This document shows positions 15,118-24,255 of a stretch of 32,559 nt of DNA, one piece after another. Both the position numbers and the translations under genes were made by a program. A model generated the notes under the pieces. It saw only the letters and a list, made by a program, of their open reading frames with translations, was not told the DNA's origin and made no database searches. The stretch's first letter is position 1. Every line of letters starts with the position of its first letter. Origin of the DNA: a bacterium (GTDB lineage Bacteria; Latescibacterota; UBA2968; UBA8231); NCBI GenBank assembly GCA_027593305.1, contig JAQCJA010000003.1, positions 1 through 32,559 of the forward strand. Reading direction: 5' to 3'.

Positions 15118-15246
15118 CAGTTCGTTTTTGAGGTACAACTGGCGATCCCCGTCGCTACACGGTGGCCCTCCCCGGCTGCCGCCACGTTCCCCGACGTCCC
15201 CTACCGAACGCATCGGGCGCCCTTTGAGCGCCGATGATCACAGGAT

Positions 15247-17658
15247 ATGTCCGAACTCGCACAGCGCTTCGTCGCAGGACGCAAGGGATCACAAGTCTCA
15301 GGTGTCCTGCTAACCGCCCTTGGGACCTTTCTGCTTGTCAGTCTCGTCTCATACTCACATTTCGATCCACCCAATTCCAGCCAGTTTCACAGTGGTACGA
15401 TCAACTGGGCGGGCAAGATTGGGGCGCACGTGTCGTACGGTCTGTTCGCAGCCGTCGGCCTCAGCGCCTACACACTGCCTGTGATCGCTCTCCTGTGGGG
15501 ATGGAATCGTCTCCGCCGCCGTGAAGTTCGCGCCGACGCCATGCGGACCGCCGGGTTGCTCGGCATCGCTACGTTCTCCTCCATTGCATCCGGACTGCCC
15601 ACCTGGTCGTCCTATACGGCTTTTGAACTGGGTGGCTGGCTGGGGACGTGGACAACGAACGTCTTCCTGGTTCCTTACACCGGCCGTGTCGGTTCCACGA
15701 TCCTGCTCTCAGCCCTGCTGTTGGCCTCCCTTCTGCTCGTCACCGACCTCGACCCACGTCGACTGCTGACGTTGCTCGCTGCTGCTGGCACACATGTCCA
15801 TGCCGCAGCAACCCGGGCGTTCGCCTCGATCCGGATCATCTCGGCCAGACTCGCCTCCGTCGGACGACGGGATGATCCAGAAGACTCTGAGCCCGAGGAG
15901 GATGACGACGACGACGAGGGGGAGGATGACGAGGAGGGCTTTGAAGGGCAGGATTCAGTCGCCGATGACGAAGAGCGACGGGAAACACGAACGCCACCAA
16001 AGCGTCTGCCAACCATCAGGAAGGACGAAATCCAGGTGCGGCGGCCCCCTGTTGCCGACGCTGTCCCTGTGAGGCCCACTCCCCCGGCTCCATCGCCCAC
16101 AGAGGACCAGGACCTGGCAAAGGAGTCAGACACGAGTGCCGGATCGGGCAAACTGCGCAAGAAAGGCGGACGCTACAAAGTTCCCGTCGTGAGCCTGCTT
16201 GATCCTGTTCCGAATGACCGGGGCGAGCCGGACCGGGAGTCGCTGCTGGCCAATGCGCGAATCCTTGAGGAAGCCATGGCGAACTTTGACGTGATGGGGA
16301 AAGTCGTCGAGATCAGCCCGGGCCCCGTCGTGACTCGTTACGAGGTTGAGCCGGCACCAGGGGTCAAGGTGGGACGAATCTCCGCCCTGGCTGATGACCT
16401 GGCTCGCGTCATGAGTGCCCAGGGCATACGCATCCAGGCCCCGGTCCCGGGAAAGTCCGTGGTTGGTGTTGAGATCGCCAATCATCATCGTGAAACGGTG
16501 TATCTGCGCGAAATCATCGATTCTCCAGCCTTCAAGAACTCTGAGTCTCTCATCACCATGGCGCTGGGCAAGACGATTGCCGGCGAAGACTTCGTCACAG
16601 ACATGGCGAAGATGCCGCACTTGCTCGTGGCAGGCGCCACGGGTGCTGGCAAGAGTGTGTGCATCAACGGCCTGATCTGCAGCATCCTGCTGCGCGCCAC
16701 GCCGGATCAGGTGCGGTTGCTCATGATCGATCCGAAGGTCGTGGAGTTGACGATGTACAACGGCATTCCGCATCTGCTTGTGCCCGTCATCACGGAGCCA
16801 AAAAAGGCATCGGAGGCACTCAAGTGGGCGGTGGCCGAGATGGAGGTCCGCTATCGGTCCCTGGCGCGAATGCATGTGCGCAACCTGGCCGACTACAACG
16901 CCAAAGTTGAGAAAGCGCTGGCCGAGCGCGCCGCCGCCGGTGATGCTGGCGCCGAGACTGAGGAGGCCGCCGCGGGTGAGGAACTGCGGAAATTGCCATT
17001 CATTGTCATCATCATCGACGAGTTCGCCGATCTGATGCTCACGGCACCAGCTGATGTCGAGACCTCTCTCATGGGGCTCGCGCAGAAGTCGCGCGCCGTT
17101 GGCATTCACATCATCCTGGCAACGCAACGCCCCTCGGTGAACGTGATCACGGGTGTGATCAAGGCGAACTTTCCGTCACGCATCGCTTTTCAGGTGGCCT
17201 CCAAGATCGACTCGCGGACAATTCTTGATATGAACGGCGCCGAACGCCTGCTCGGGCGTGGTGATATGTTGTTTCTGCCCAGTGGTCAAGGTGAGCCCAT
17301 CCGCATCCACGGCGCCTACATTTCCGGCGAGGAGACCGAACGACTCGTGGAGAAGATCAAAGAGAGTGGCTACGAGGTGGAGGAGGTCAAGGTCTTTGCC
17401 CCACGAGGTGACGCTTCCGGGGGGAACAGTGATCGGGACGAGTTGTTCGAGGATGCTGTCGCCATCGTTCTCGATACGCAACAGGCAAGCACCTCTTTCC
17501 TGCAGCGAAGAATGAAAGTGGGCTACTCGAGGGCCGCGCGTCTGATGGATGAACTGGAATCGGAGGGCATCGTCGGCCCCGCCGAGGGTGCCAAGCCACG
17601 GGAGATCCTCGTGGAGTCGGGGCCCAGCGCCTACGCGAAGGAGGATGATCTCAATTGA
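15247..17658 (+). CDS. ftsK: DNA translocase FtsK/SpoIIIE
   Basis: An 803-aa septal DNA pump that moves chromosome dimers and trailing DNA during division. The N-terminus has about four membrane helices (SGVLLTALGTFLLVSLVSY and others up to LLASLLLVTDL). A very acidic linker follows (PEEDDDDDEGEDDEEGFEGQ). The RecA-like motor has Walker A GATGAGKS (463-470), DPKVVELTMYNGIPHLL and a Walker B at about 585-594 (IIIDEFADLM). The C-terminal gamma winged helix (AIVLDTQQASTSFLQRRMKV) is the part that reads KOPS-type sequences. The size and domain order are normal. A 129-nt gap precedes it, with no convincing promoter. The stop overlaps lolA. Confidence 0.95.
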   Translation: MSELAQRFVAGRKGSQVSGVLLTALGTFLLVSLVSYSHFDPPNSSQFHSGTINWAGKIGAHVSYGLFAAVGLSAYTLPVIALLWGWNRLRRREVRADAMRTAGLLGIATFSSIASGLPTWSSYTAFELGGWLGTWTTNVFLVPYTGRVGSTILLSALLLASLLLVTDLDPRRLLTLLAAAGTHVHAAATRAFASIRIISARLASVGRRDDPEDSEPEEDDDDDEGEDDEEGFEGQDSVADDEERRETRTPPKRLPTIRKDEIQVRRPPVADAVPVRPTPPAPSPTEDQDLAKESDTSAGSGKLRKKGGRYKVPVVSLLDPVPNDRGEPDRESLLANARILEEAMANFDVMGKVVEISPGPVVTRYEVEPAPGVKVGRISALADDLARVMSAQGIRIQAPVPGKSVVGVEIANHHRETVYLREIIDSPAFKNSESLITMALGKTIAGEDFVTDMAKMPHLLVAGATGAGKSVCINGLICSILLRATPDQVRLLMIDPKVVELTMYNGIPHLLVPVITEPKKASEALKWAVAEMEVRYRSLARMHVRNLADYNAKVEKALAERAAAGDAGAETEEAAAGEELRKLPFIVIIIDEFADLMLTAPADVETSLMGLAQKSRAVGIHIILATQRPSVNVITGVIKANFPSRIAFQVASKIDSRTILDMNGAERLLGRGDMLFLPSGQGEPIRIHGAYISGEETERLVEKIKESGYEVEEVKVFAPRGDASGGNSDRDELFEDAVAIVLDTQQASTSFLQRRMKVGYSRAARLMDELESEGIVGPAEGAKPREILVESGPSAYAKEDDLN

Positions 17659-18323
17659 GACGGACCGCAGCGATCGGCCGATGCCTTGTTTTGTCTTGCC
17701 TGCTGTTGCCAATGGTGGCCCACGCCATCACCGGCGGAGAGGTTATCGAGCGAATGCAGGAGCGTTTCGCCGACGCCAAGTCCTACGAGGCCAGGTTCGA
17801 GAAGCAGTTCTACTGGGCCGTCCTGGATAAGAGCATGTCCCGCGAAGGCCATATCTATACGCGACGCCCGGGGCAGTTTCGCGTGGAGGTCGACGATGGA
17901 GACCTGGTCGTGGCCGATGGTACGACCATCTGGGCCTATAACAAGGCGAACGACCAGGTCATCGTGTCGCACTACGAAGGCGAACTGCGGACGCCCTGGG
18001 AGATCCTCGTGCAGTACACCGACGGATATCGACCTGTGTCGGTCAAAGAGACAAAGATCGATGGCCAGCAGGCATATGAGTTGACCCTGCAGCCCCGCGA
18101 TGACGTGCCGGCCCATCTCCGGTTGCAGCGCATGCGTGTCTGGGTTGAGCGCAAGGACTGGTATCTGCTGCGCGTCGAGCAAGTCGAGGCCAATGATGAT
18201 GTTCGCACCTACATCCTCAAGGATCACCGCAAGGACAAGAAGCTGAAGGACGAACTCTTCACCTTTCTTGCGCCAGAAGGCGCACAGGTCGTCGATCAAC
18301 GCGTCACTCCCGGCGGACCGTGA
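17655..18323 (+). CDS. lolA: Outer-membrane lipoprotein carrier protein LolA
   Basis: A 222-aa periplasmic chaperone that carries lipoproteins from the LolCDE complex to the outer membrane. It has a signal peptide (about 1-24, ending VAHA) and the LolA pattern: VIERMQERFADAKSYEARFEKQF, EGHIYTRRPGQFRVEV, DLVVADGTTIWAYNKANDQVIV and a C-terminal basic, beta-rich half (RVWVERKDWYLLRVEQVEA). The TTG start overlaps the ftsK stop (TTGA). ftsK followed by lolA is also a common order in Proteobacteria. No LolB gene is visible, which is usual outside Beta- and Gammaproteobacteria. Confidence 0.9.
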   Translation: MRRTAAIGRCLVLSCLLLPMVAHAITGGEVIERMQERFADAKSYEARFEKQFYWAVLDKSMSREGHIYTRRPGQFRVEVDDGDLVVADGTTIWAYNKANDQVIVSHYEGELRTPWEILVQYTDGYRPVSVKETKIDGQQAYELTLQPRDDVPAHLRLQRMRVWVERKDWYLLRVEQVEANDDVRTYILKDHRKDKKLKDELFTFLAPEGAQVVDQRVTPGGP

Positions 18324-20029
18324 CGCGCTGCAGGCTTCCTGCCGCCATGTTGGTACTGCTGTGTGCCGCACCGCTGATGGCGACCGAGGCGTTGTGGGTT
18401 TTCCTGGCGGATAAGCCTGCAGCAGATGGTCGCCGAATAGATTGGTCCACAGGGCATACAGCAACCCGCCAGCAGTTGGATCAATCTGTGGATGCCACGT
18501 ATCTGCAGGCCGTACTGGCAACCGGCGTGGTCGTGCGCCAGCGTTCGCGCTGGTTCAATGCGGTCAGCGTCACGGCCACTGCTGACCAGGTGCAGGAGCT
18601 TCGGGCGCTGCCCTTCGTACTCGATGTGCGTCCCGTGCGGAGCTTTCACCGGACGCCGGCGCCGGCCACCGCAAGTGTACCCGCATCCCGCAGAGCAGGT
18701 GCGGCGTTGGACTACGGAGAATCCTTTGAACAGAACGCCGCCGTCGCAGCACATCTGTTGCACGCCCGTGATGTGATGGGCCAGGGGGTGCGCGTCGCGA
18801 TCATTGATGCCGGTTTCAACTGGCAGGACCATCAGGCTTTTGCCAGTCTCAACGTCCTCGCCTGGCGGGATTTTCTCAATGATGACAACGACGTCGGTGA
18901 TGAGACGGACGAGCCGATCACTGGCAACGAGATAGAGACTGGCCAGAACCTCCACGGCACCGAAGTGCTCGGGGTGATCGCCGGCTATGATCCCGGACGA
19001 CTCGTAGGAATCGCGCCCCGCGCGCACTACCTGCTGGCCAAGACGGAGGACGCCCGTGTCGATGATCGGGGTGTGGAACTCGACCCGCCGACGGAGGAGG
19101 ACCGGTGGATCGCTGCCCTTGAGTGGGCCGACAGTCTGGGGGCACAGATCGTCAGTTCATCGCTTGGCTACATCACCTTCGATGATGGCACGGGATATGA
19201 ATACGAAGACCTGGATGGCCGGACGGCACTCACGACACGTGCCGCCGAGCTGGCGGTCGCTCGAGGCATCGTTGTTGTTGTGGCCGCCGGCAACGAGGGC
19301 AACACGAGTTGGCACCACATCACGGTCCCCGCCGACGGTGCAGGTGTCATCGCCGTCGGTGCCGTTCATCCAGTGAACAGCGGCCTCGCCTTCTTCAGTT
19401 CCAGGGGACCAACAGCAGATGGGCGTATCAAGCCCGACGTGGTGGCGCCGGGGCAGCAGATTGTCACCGTCACCGGCAGGGGAGCCGGGTCGTCGTCGCT
19501 CCCATTCAGCCTGCAGGAATATCGTCGGCTGAGCGGCACGTCATTTTCGGCACCCATCGTCAGTGGCGCCTGCGCACTTCTGCTGCAACTGCATCCGACC
19601 TGGACACCCGGGGAGGTGGCGGACGCACTGCGCTCCACGGCAACCGATCTGGGCCCAGCGGGACCCGACACCCTCTTTGGGTGGGGCCTGATCGATGTTG
19701 CCAAGGCGAGCGGACTCGACGCGATCATCCCCGAGATCAGCCTGGCGGCAGCGCCCTTTCCGAACCCCGCCCGTGGCCCGGCGCCGACGATCCACTTCCC
19801 CGTTGCGTTGCATGCAACGGAGAATGTATCCCTGTCACTTTTCGACGCGGCGGGAGAACTGGTGGACCGCGTCGAACCCAGGCGCCTACCCCCGGGAGAC
19901 TACACCAGTCCCACCCTGGCCCCCAGATGGCACGTACCGGAGCGCCTCGCGGATGGTGTCTACCTGTACGTTCTCTCCAGTGAAACGCTCCACTACACAG
20001 GAAAGGTCGCGGTTCTGCGAACTCGCTAG
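18320..20029 (+). CDS. Secreted subtilisin-family (S8) serine protease with T9SS-like C-terminal domain
   Basis: A 569-aa protein: signal peptide (LPAAMLVLLCAAPLMA), an inhibitor-like propeptide (about 25-110), then a peptidase S8 domain. The catalytic triad is D163 (VAIIDAGFN), H212 (LHGTEVLGVIAG) and S408 (SGTSFSAPIVSG), with the oxyanion region AAGNEGN. After about residue 475 comes a sorting-type beta domain (APFPNPARGPAPTIHFPV, GVYLYVLSSETLHYTGKVAVL) with a degenerate YPNPF motif and an arginine-rich end. All catalytic residues are present, so it should be active once exported. The GTG start overlaps the lolA stop as GTGA. Surface attachment or release is inferred from the C-terminal domain; the substrate is unknown. 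Confidence 0.88.
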   Translation: MTRCRLPAAMLVLLCAAPLMATEALWVFLADKPAADGRRIDWSTGHTATRQQLDQSVDATYLQAVLATGVVVRQRSRWFNAVSVTATADQVQELRALPFVLDVRPVRSFHRTPAPATASVPASRRAGAALDYGESFEQNAAVAAHLLHARDVMGQGVRVAIIDAGFNWQDHQAFASLNVLAWRDFLNDDNDVGDETDEPITGNEIETGQNLHGTEVLGVIAGYDPGRLVGIAPRAHYLLAKTEDARVDDRGVELDPPTEEDRWIAALEWADSLGAQIVSSSLGYITFDDGTGYEYEDLDGRTALTTRAAELAVARGIVVVVAAGNEGNTSWHHITVPADGAGVIAVGAVHPVNSGLAFFSSRGPTADGRIKPDVVAPGQQIVTVTGRGAGSSSLPFSLQEYRRLSGTSFSAPIVSGACALLLQLHPTWTPGEVADALRSTATDLGPAGPDTLFGWGLIDVAKASGLDAIIPEISLAAAPFPNPARGPAPTIHFPVALHATENVSLSLFDAAGELVDRVEPRRLPPGDYTSPTLAPRWHVPERLADGVYLYVLSSETLHYTGKVAVLRTR

Positions 20030-20089
20030 AAGCTTCGCCATGTGGCAAGCGGGTTCTCCAGCGAGTACCTTCGTTGTGCGGAGACTCTG

Positions 20090-20620
20090 ATGACATCCAC
20101 GCCTACTGACGCAGCCGCCCACGGGCGGCCGGCACCGACGCGCCGTGTCCGGAACCAACGGCAGATGCGGACGCTGAACCGCATGGGGCTGCTCTGCAGT
20201 GCCGTCTTCATACCGGTATATGTTGCGATCAGACTCACCGGGGGATCAACAGCGAAGCTTGATGAGCTACCGGACCTGCTGAGTCGGATCCAGACACCCG
20301 TTGTCTGGGAAGTACCTGAAAACGGCGTGCGCTACGAGACGTTCTTCCACGGATATCCGGATGCGGGCTACAAGTTCGTCGTCGTCAGAGTACAGATGGA
20401 GGCCCGCATGAAAATCGGGTACGACATTGTCCCAAGATGTTTCCAGTTGGTGGATGATACCGGGCTCCGTCACTACCCGCTGACTCACTCGCCGATTTTT
20501 ATTCATCTCGGCGACAAATTCAAACTCGATCGAGATGACACTCTCGACGAGGAACTTCTGTTCGAAATCCCCAAGGCTGCCAGTGCCGACCGGCTCACTT
20601 TCGAACGCTACCAGGAGTAA
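20090..20620 (+). CDS. Membrane-anchored protein of unknown function, DUF4352-like extracytoplasmic domain
   Basis: A 176-aa protein with a basic cytoplasmic N-terminus (RPAPTRRVRNQRQMRTLNR), one membrane helix (MGLLCSAVFIPVYVAIRL) and an extracytoplasmic beta domain (YKFVVVRVQMEARMKIGYDI, FQLVDDTGLRHYPLT, LLFEIPKAASADRLTF). The pattern of a value followed by 'FVVV.V....' and 'DDTG' recalls DUF4352-like immunoglobulin-fold domains, but this is a weak resemblance. The ORF-track start at 20042 lies in a region without conserved features; ATG at 20090 with GGAG upstream is preferred. It lies 60 nt after the protease gene, and its last codons carry the AGGAG that serves prfB. Function unknown. 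Confidence 0.6.
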   Translation: MTSTPTDAAAHGRPAPTRRVRNQRQMRTLNRMGLLCSAVFIPVYVAIRLTGGSTAKLDELPDLLSRIQTPVVWEVPENGVRYETFFHGYPDAGYKFVVVRVQMEARMKIGYDIVPRCFQLVDDTGLRHYPLTHSPIFIHLGDKFKLDRDDTLDEELLFEIPKAASADRLTFERYQE

Positions 20621-20627
20621 GGTTGCT

Positions 20628-21726
20628 ATGGCTACTCTCGACGAGACGATCTCCGACTGCCAGATTCGGCTTGAACGGTTGCGAGGGTATCTTTGACGTC
20701 GACCTGCGACGTCGACGACTTACCGAACTCGAGGAGCAAATGGCGGTCGGCGATTTCTGGAACGACCGGCAAAGAGGGCAGACCGTATCGCGTGAGGCCC
20801 GTGAGTTGCGCGCCATCCTCGGACCCTTCGCGGCTCTGCACTCACGTATAGCGGACTTATGTGAATTGCACCAAATGAGCACGGAGGAGGGTGACGAGAC
20901 CTCTCTCTCCGAGTTCGAGGCCGAGGCCGCCTCTCTGTTGGTCGAACTCGATCATATGGAGTTCCTGGCGATTCTGTCGGATCCAGATGACTCGAAAGAT
21001 GCCATTCTCGAGATCCATCCTGGCGCCGGCGGGACCGAAGCCGCCGATTGGGCCGAGATGCTGATGCGCCTCTATCAGCGCTGGATCGAGCGGCGCGAGT
21101 TCGAGGCGGAGGTGATGGACCTGGTGCCCGGAGACGAGGCGGGAATCAAGTCTGTCACGATCGAAGTGAAAGGCAGCTACGCATATGGTTACCTCAAGGC
21201 CGAGGCCGGTGTCCATCGCCTTGTGCGGATATCACCGTTCGACGCACAGAAACGGCGGCATACCTCTTTCGCCAGTGTCTTCGTCTACCCTCAGGTAGAC
21301 GAAATGCCAGAGGTGGAATTGAAGGATGTGGACATCCAGGTCGATGTCTACAAGGCAGGCGGTGCCGGGGGGCAACACGTGAACAAGACCTCATCCGCCG
21401 TGCGCATGACCCACCTGCCGACGGGTATCACGGTGTCATGCCAGAATGAGCGCTCGCAGTTGAAAAACAAGGGCGCCGCTCGCAAGGTCCTGACGGCCAG
21501 GGTCTACGCTTTCTACAAGCAGGAAGAATTGAAGAAAATTGCGGCCGTAGAGAGCACGAAGATGGCCATCGATTTTGGCAGCCAGATTCGTTCCTATGTC
21601 TTCCAGCCGTACACGATGGTGAAAGACCACCGAACCGGACACGAGTCAGGCAACCTCCAGGCCATCATGGATGGTGACATCGACAAGTTCATCGAAGCCT
21701 ATCTGACAGCGGCCCGGGCAAAGTAG
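20628..21726 (+). CDS. prfB: Peptide chain release factor 2, expressed by programmed +1 frameshift
   Basis: A 365-aa release factor that ends translation at UGA and UAA. Translation starts at ATG 20628, runs 22 codons (MATLDETISDCQIRLERLRG...), meets an in-frame TGA at 20694 and must shift +1 to continue as DVDLRRRRLTELEEQM. The ORF track lists 20623-21726 because it reads only one frame. The anticodon-mimic SPF (RISPFDAQKRR) and the catalytic GGQ (AGGAGGQHVNKTSS) are both present, and the length is normal. lolC/E follows after 6 nt. The usual neighbour lysS is absent. The call is certain; only the efficiency of the shift is unknown. Confidence 0.95.
20684..20697 (+). promoter_or_regulatory. 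prfB programmed +1 frameshift site
   Basis: AGGGTATCTTTGAC carries the standard elements: an internal Shine-Dalgarno (GAGGG), a 3-nt spacer (TAT), the slippery CTT codon and the in-frame stop TGA followed by C. When RF2 is scarce, the ribosome slips from CTT into the +1 frame and makes more RF2. This is the autoregulation known from E. coli and most bacteria. Confidence 0.93.
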
Positions 21727-21732
21727 GCCGTC

Positions 21733-22986
21733 GTGTCGTACGAACTTTTTGTCGCCCGACGGTACCTGAAAGCCAAACACCGCTCCGGGTTTCTTTCTGT
21801 CATCAGTTTCATTGCCGTGGGCGGCGTGATCCTGGGCGTTGCTGCCCTCGTGATCATGCTCTCTGTGACCAACGGGTTCTCTGGTGAGGTGAAGAACCGT
21901 CTGATCGGCATGAACGCCCATGTCAGCATCGGCCGGTACTATGGCGCTCCCATCGAACAAGCCGATACACTCCTGGCCCATATCGTGAAGATGCCCGTAG
22001 TTCGAGGCGCCGCACCGATCGTCGAAGCGAAATTGGGGTTGTATACCAATGACGGTGATTTTTCTGGGGTCATCGTCTGGGGCATTGACCCGCAGAACTT
22101 CGGCCAGGTGTCTGATCTGCCGAAGCATCTGGAATACGATAAGCAGGGGCAGTTTCACTTTGATCCGCCAGAGGGTGAGAAGTACCCGGGAATCATTGTG
22201 GGGGCGTCTCTGGCGAATCGTCTGCGCATCGGCGTCGGTGACCGTGTCTTTCTTCTGTCGATCCAGAAGCGGCCCATCGAGGAGGTGTTGATGGACGGTC
22301 TGGCACCCAAGTATCACCCCTATGTCGTGACCGATCTCTTCGCCAGTGGTATGTATCACTACGACGACACCTTTGCCTTTGTGGGCCTCGACGAAGCTCG
22401 CCGCATGCTGGCGATGGATGGCGTGTCCGCCATCCATCTGCGCATAGATGATCTGGATGATGCGACGACGCTTCGCGACGAACTCGACGAAGATCTGGGT
22501 TACCCCTTCCACGTCACGGACTGGACACAGCAGTTTCCCGAACTGTTCCACTGGATGGAGCTGGAGAAGATCGTGATCTTCACGGCCCTGAGTCTGATCA
22601 TCGTCGTTGCTGCTTTCAATATCATGTCGATCCTGACGATGTCGATCCTGATCAAGACGCCCGAGATCGGTATCCTTCGAGCCATGGGTGCCCAGGCCAA
22701 AGGGATTGGCCGTGTCTTTATCTTTCAGGGCATGTTCATCGGCGTCTTCGGCACGGCATTGGGATGCCTGATCGGGCTCGCCGTGTGTGTCGTACAGGAT
22801 CGTCTGCAGATTATCTCCATCCCAAGTGACATCTACATCATCAGTTCTCTGCCGGTCGACATGCAGCCCCTTGACTTCGTCGCAGTATCCGTCATGAGTA
22901 TCGTCATCTGCCTGCTGGCGGCGGTCATTCCAGCACGCAAGGCTGCCTCTTTGGAACCTGTCGAAGCCATCCGTTACATCATGTGA
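21733..22986 (+). CDS. Lipoprotein-releasing ABC transporter permease (LolC/LolE family)
   Basis: A 417-aa inner-membrane protein. The N-terminal helix and its flanks (ARRYLKAKHRSGFLSVISF, VSVTNGFS-like SVTNGFSGEVKNRL) are characteristic of LolC/E. A large periplasmic domain (about 50-270) follows, then three helices (VIFTALSLIIVVAAFNIMSI; FIFQGMFIGVFGTALGCLIG; MSIVICLLAAVIPARKA), with the FtsX-type ending PVEAIRYIM. With LolD it would extract lipoproteins from the inner membrane and hand them to LolA. Only one such permease gene is present, so it may work as a homodimer; whether it is LolC, LolE or a LolF-like hybrid cannot be told. The start is GTG, 6 nt after prfB, and it overlaps lolD as GTGA. 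Confidence 0.9.
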   Translation: MSYELFVARRYLKAKHRSGFLSVISFIAVGGVILGVAALVIMLSVTNGFSGEVKNRLIGMNAHVSIGRYYGAPIEQADTLLAHIVKMPVVRGAAPIVEAKLGLYTNDGDFSGVIVWGIDPQNFGQVSDLPKHLEYDKQGQFHFDPPEGEKYPGIIVGASLANRLRIGVGDRVFLLSIQKRPIEEVLMDGLAPKYHPYVVTDLFASGMYHYDDTFAFVGLDEARRMLAMDGVSAIHLRIDDLDDATTLRDELDEDLGYPFHVTDWTQQFPELFHWMELEKIVIFTALSLIIVVAAFNIMSILTMSILIKTPEIGILRAMGAQAKGIGRVFIFQGMFIGVFGTALGCLIGLAVCVVQDRLQIISIPSDIYIISSLPVDMQPLDFVAVSVMSIVICLLAAVIPARKAASLEPVEAIRYIM

Positions 22987-23708
22987 CTGCAATGAGAATC
23001 GATGAATCGACAACCGTTGAGACCTTGTCACCTCGTGGCATCGTCCTGCGTGCGAAGGATGTGCGCAAGGTCTACCGCAGCGGCGACCAGGACCTCGAGG
23101 TGCTGCGGGGGATCAATATTGAACTCCGGGAAGGCGAGACCGTCGCCATTACCGGTGCATCCGGAGTGGGCAAGAGCACGCTGCTCCACATCCTGGGCGC
23201 CCTGGATCGACCAACAGAGGGCCAGCTGCAGATCCGTGACGTCGACGTTCTGGCACTCAACGACGACGATCGGGCGCAGTTCCGTAATCGGCACGTGGGC
23301 TTTGTTTTCCAGTTTCACAATCTTCTGCCAGAGTTTACCGCACTGGAGAATGTGATGATGCCAGCCCTGATCGCCCGACACGCTGATGGAATGGAACCCA
23401 GGGCAAGAGATCTGCTGTCCCTCGTGGGCCTCGATCACCGTCTTGAGCACCGGCCTGGCGAGCTCTCCGGTGGCGAGTGTCAACGGGTCGCGGTCGCCCG
23501 GGCTCTCATCATGAAACCCGAGCTTGTCCTGGCCGACGAGCCTTCCGGCAATCTGGATCACGAGTCCAGCGACCGCCTGCACGGCCTGCTTCGCGAACTG
23601 GCGAGCGCCGAGAACCAGGCTTTCCTGGTCATGACGCATGACAGAGACCTTGCCGCCAGTCTCGATCGATCGGGGCATATCGATGCCGGTCGTCTGGATC
23701 TCAACTGA
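22983..23708 (+). CDS. lolD: Lipoprotein-releasing ABC transporter ATPase LolD
   Basis: A 241-aa ABC ATPase that powers lipoprotein release. Walker A is GASGVGKS (58-65), the signature is LSGGECQRVAVARAL, and Walker B is LVLADEPSGNLD, with the H-loop in VMTHDRDL. FVFQFHNLLPEFTALENVMMP is the Q-loop region typical of LolD. The GTG at 22983 overlaps the permease stop (GTGA); an ATG nine bases later is an alternative. Adjacent permease and ATPase make the complex assignment firm. mcsA starts 3 nt after its stop, so the chain continues without a gap. Confidence 0.92.
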   Translation: MTAMRIDESTTVETLSPRGIVLRAKDVRKVYRSGDQDLEVLRGINIELREGETVAITGASGVGKSTLLHILGALDRPTEGQLQIRDVDVLALNDDDRAQFRNRHVGFVFQFHNLLPEFTALENVMMPALIARHADGMEPRARDLLSLVGLDHRLEHRPGELSGGECQRVAVARALIMKPELVLADEPSGNLDHESSDRLHGLLRELASAENQAFLVMTHDRDLAASLDRSGHIDAGRLDLN

Positions 23709-23711
23709 GCC

Positions 23712-24236
23712 ATGATCTGTGACATCTGCAACAAGCGCCAGGCAACGATCGAGTTCACGGCAATCGCAGGGGACGCGAAAAAGACGCTGCACCTTTGCCA
23801 GGAGTGCTCCAAACAGCAGGGCCAGAAAACGGAACCCGTGAAGCTGGCGCATGTGCCGACGGATGCGAAGAAAGTGGATGTCGTCATCGGCCAGCTGGCT
23901 GGTGCCGAGGCAGGCAAGGGTCTGTGTCCGGGCTGCGGTATGACGTATGAGGAGTTCCGCAAGGTTGGCCGCCTGGGTTGTTCGCAGTGCTACGCAGCTT
24001 TCGGTACACCTCTGCGGCGACTGTTGAAACGCATCCACGGATCCGATCTGCATGTCGGCCGCGGTCCCAGGGCGCCCACTCCGGTTCCCGAGCATGGGGA
24101 CTCCCGAACAGGCACGACGGCTGTCAACGCAGAAGATCTGCGCTCGGAACTGGCAGCAGCTGTCAATGCCGAAGACTACGAACGAGCGGCGGATCTGCGC
24201 GATCGCATCGCCCGCCTGCAGGAAGAGGGCTCTTGA
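23712..24236 (+). CDS. mcsA: McsA-like zinc-finger protein with UVR domain
   Basis: A 174-aa protein. Four CX2C pairs (CDIC, CQEC, CPGC and CSQC) form two zinc-binding units, and CPGCGMTYEEFRKVGRLGC closely follows the McsA pattern. The C-terminal UVR motif (LRSELAAAVNAEDYERAADLRDRI) is the element that McsA shares with UvrB, UvrC and ClpC. In Bacillus McsA activates the arginine kinase McsB. Gene order mcsA-mcsB-clpC supports the same role here. It starts 3 nt after lolD without a strong Shine-Dalgarno, pointing to coupling. Confidence 0.9.
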   Translation: MICDICNKRQATIEFTAIAGDAKKTLHLCQECSKQQGQKTEPVKLAHVPTDAKKVDVVIGQLAGAEAGKGLCPGCGMTYEEFRKVGRLGCSQCYAAFGTPLRRLLKRIHGSDLHVGRGPRAPTPVPEHGDSRTGTTAVNAEDLRSELAAAVNAEDYERAADLRDRIARLQEEGS

Positions 24237-24255
24237 AAGAGGCGGGCTCTTGAAA
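24227..24255 (+). repeat. 12-bp direct repeat at the mcsA/mcsB junction
   Basis: GGGCTCTTGAAA occurs at 24227-24238 and again at 24244-24255, a spacing of 17 nt. The first copy contains the mcsA stop, the second the mcsB start codon TTG. Confidence 0.7.

Noticed and set aside
15118-15246. Possible RNA gene or promoter in the gap before ftsK
   Set aside because: No cloverleaf, terminator or -35/-10 pair was found on inspection.
20623-20690. Start of prfB as listed in the ORF track (20623, MLWLLSTRRSPT...)
   Set aside because: This frame before the shift site is not translated; the conserved N-terminus comes from ATG 20628 in the zero frame followed by the +1 shift.
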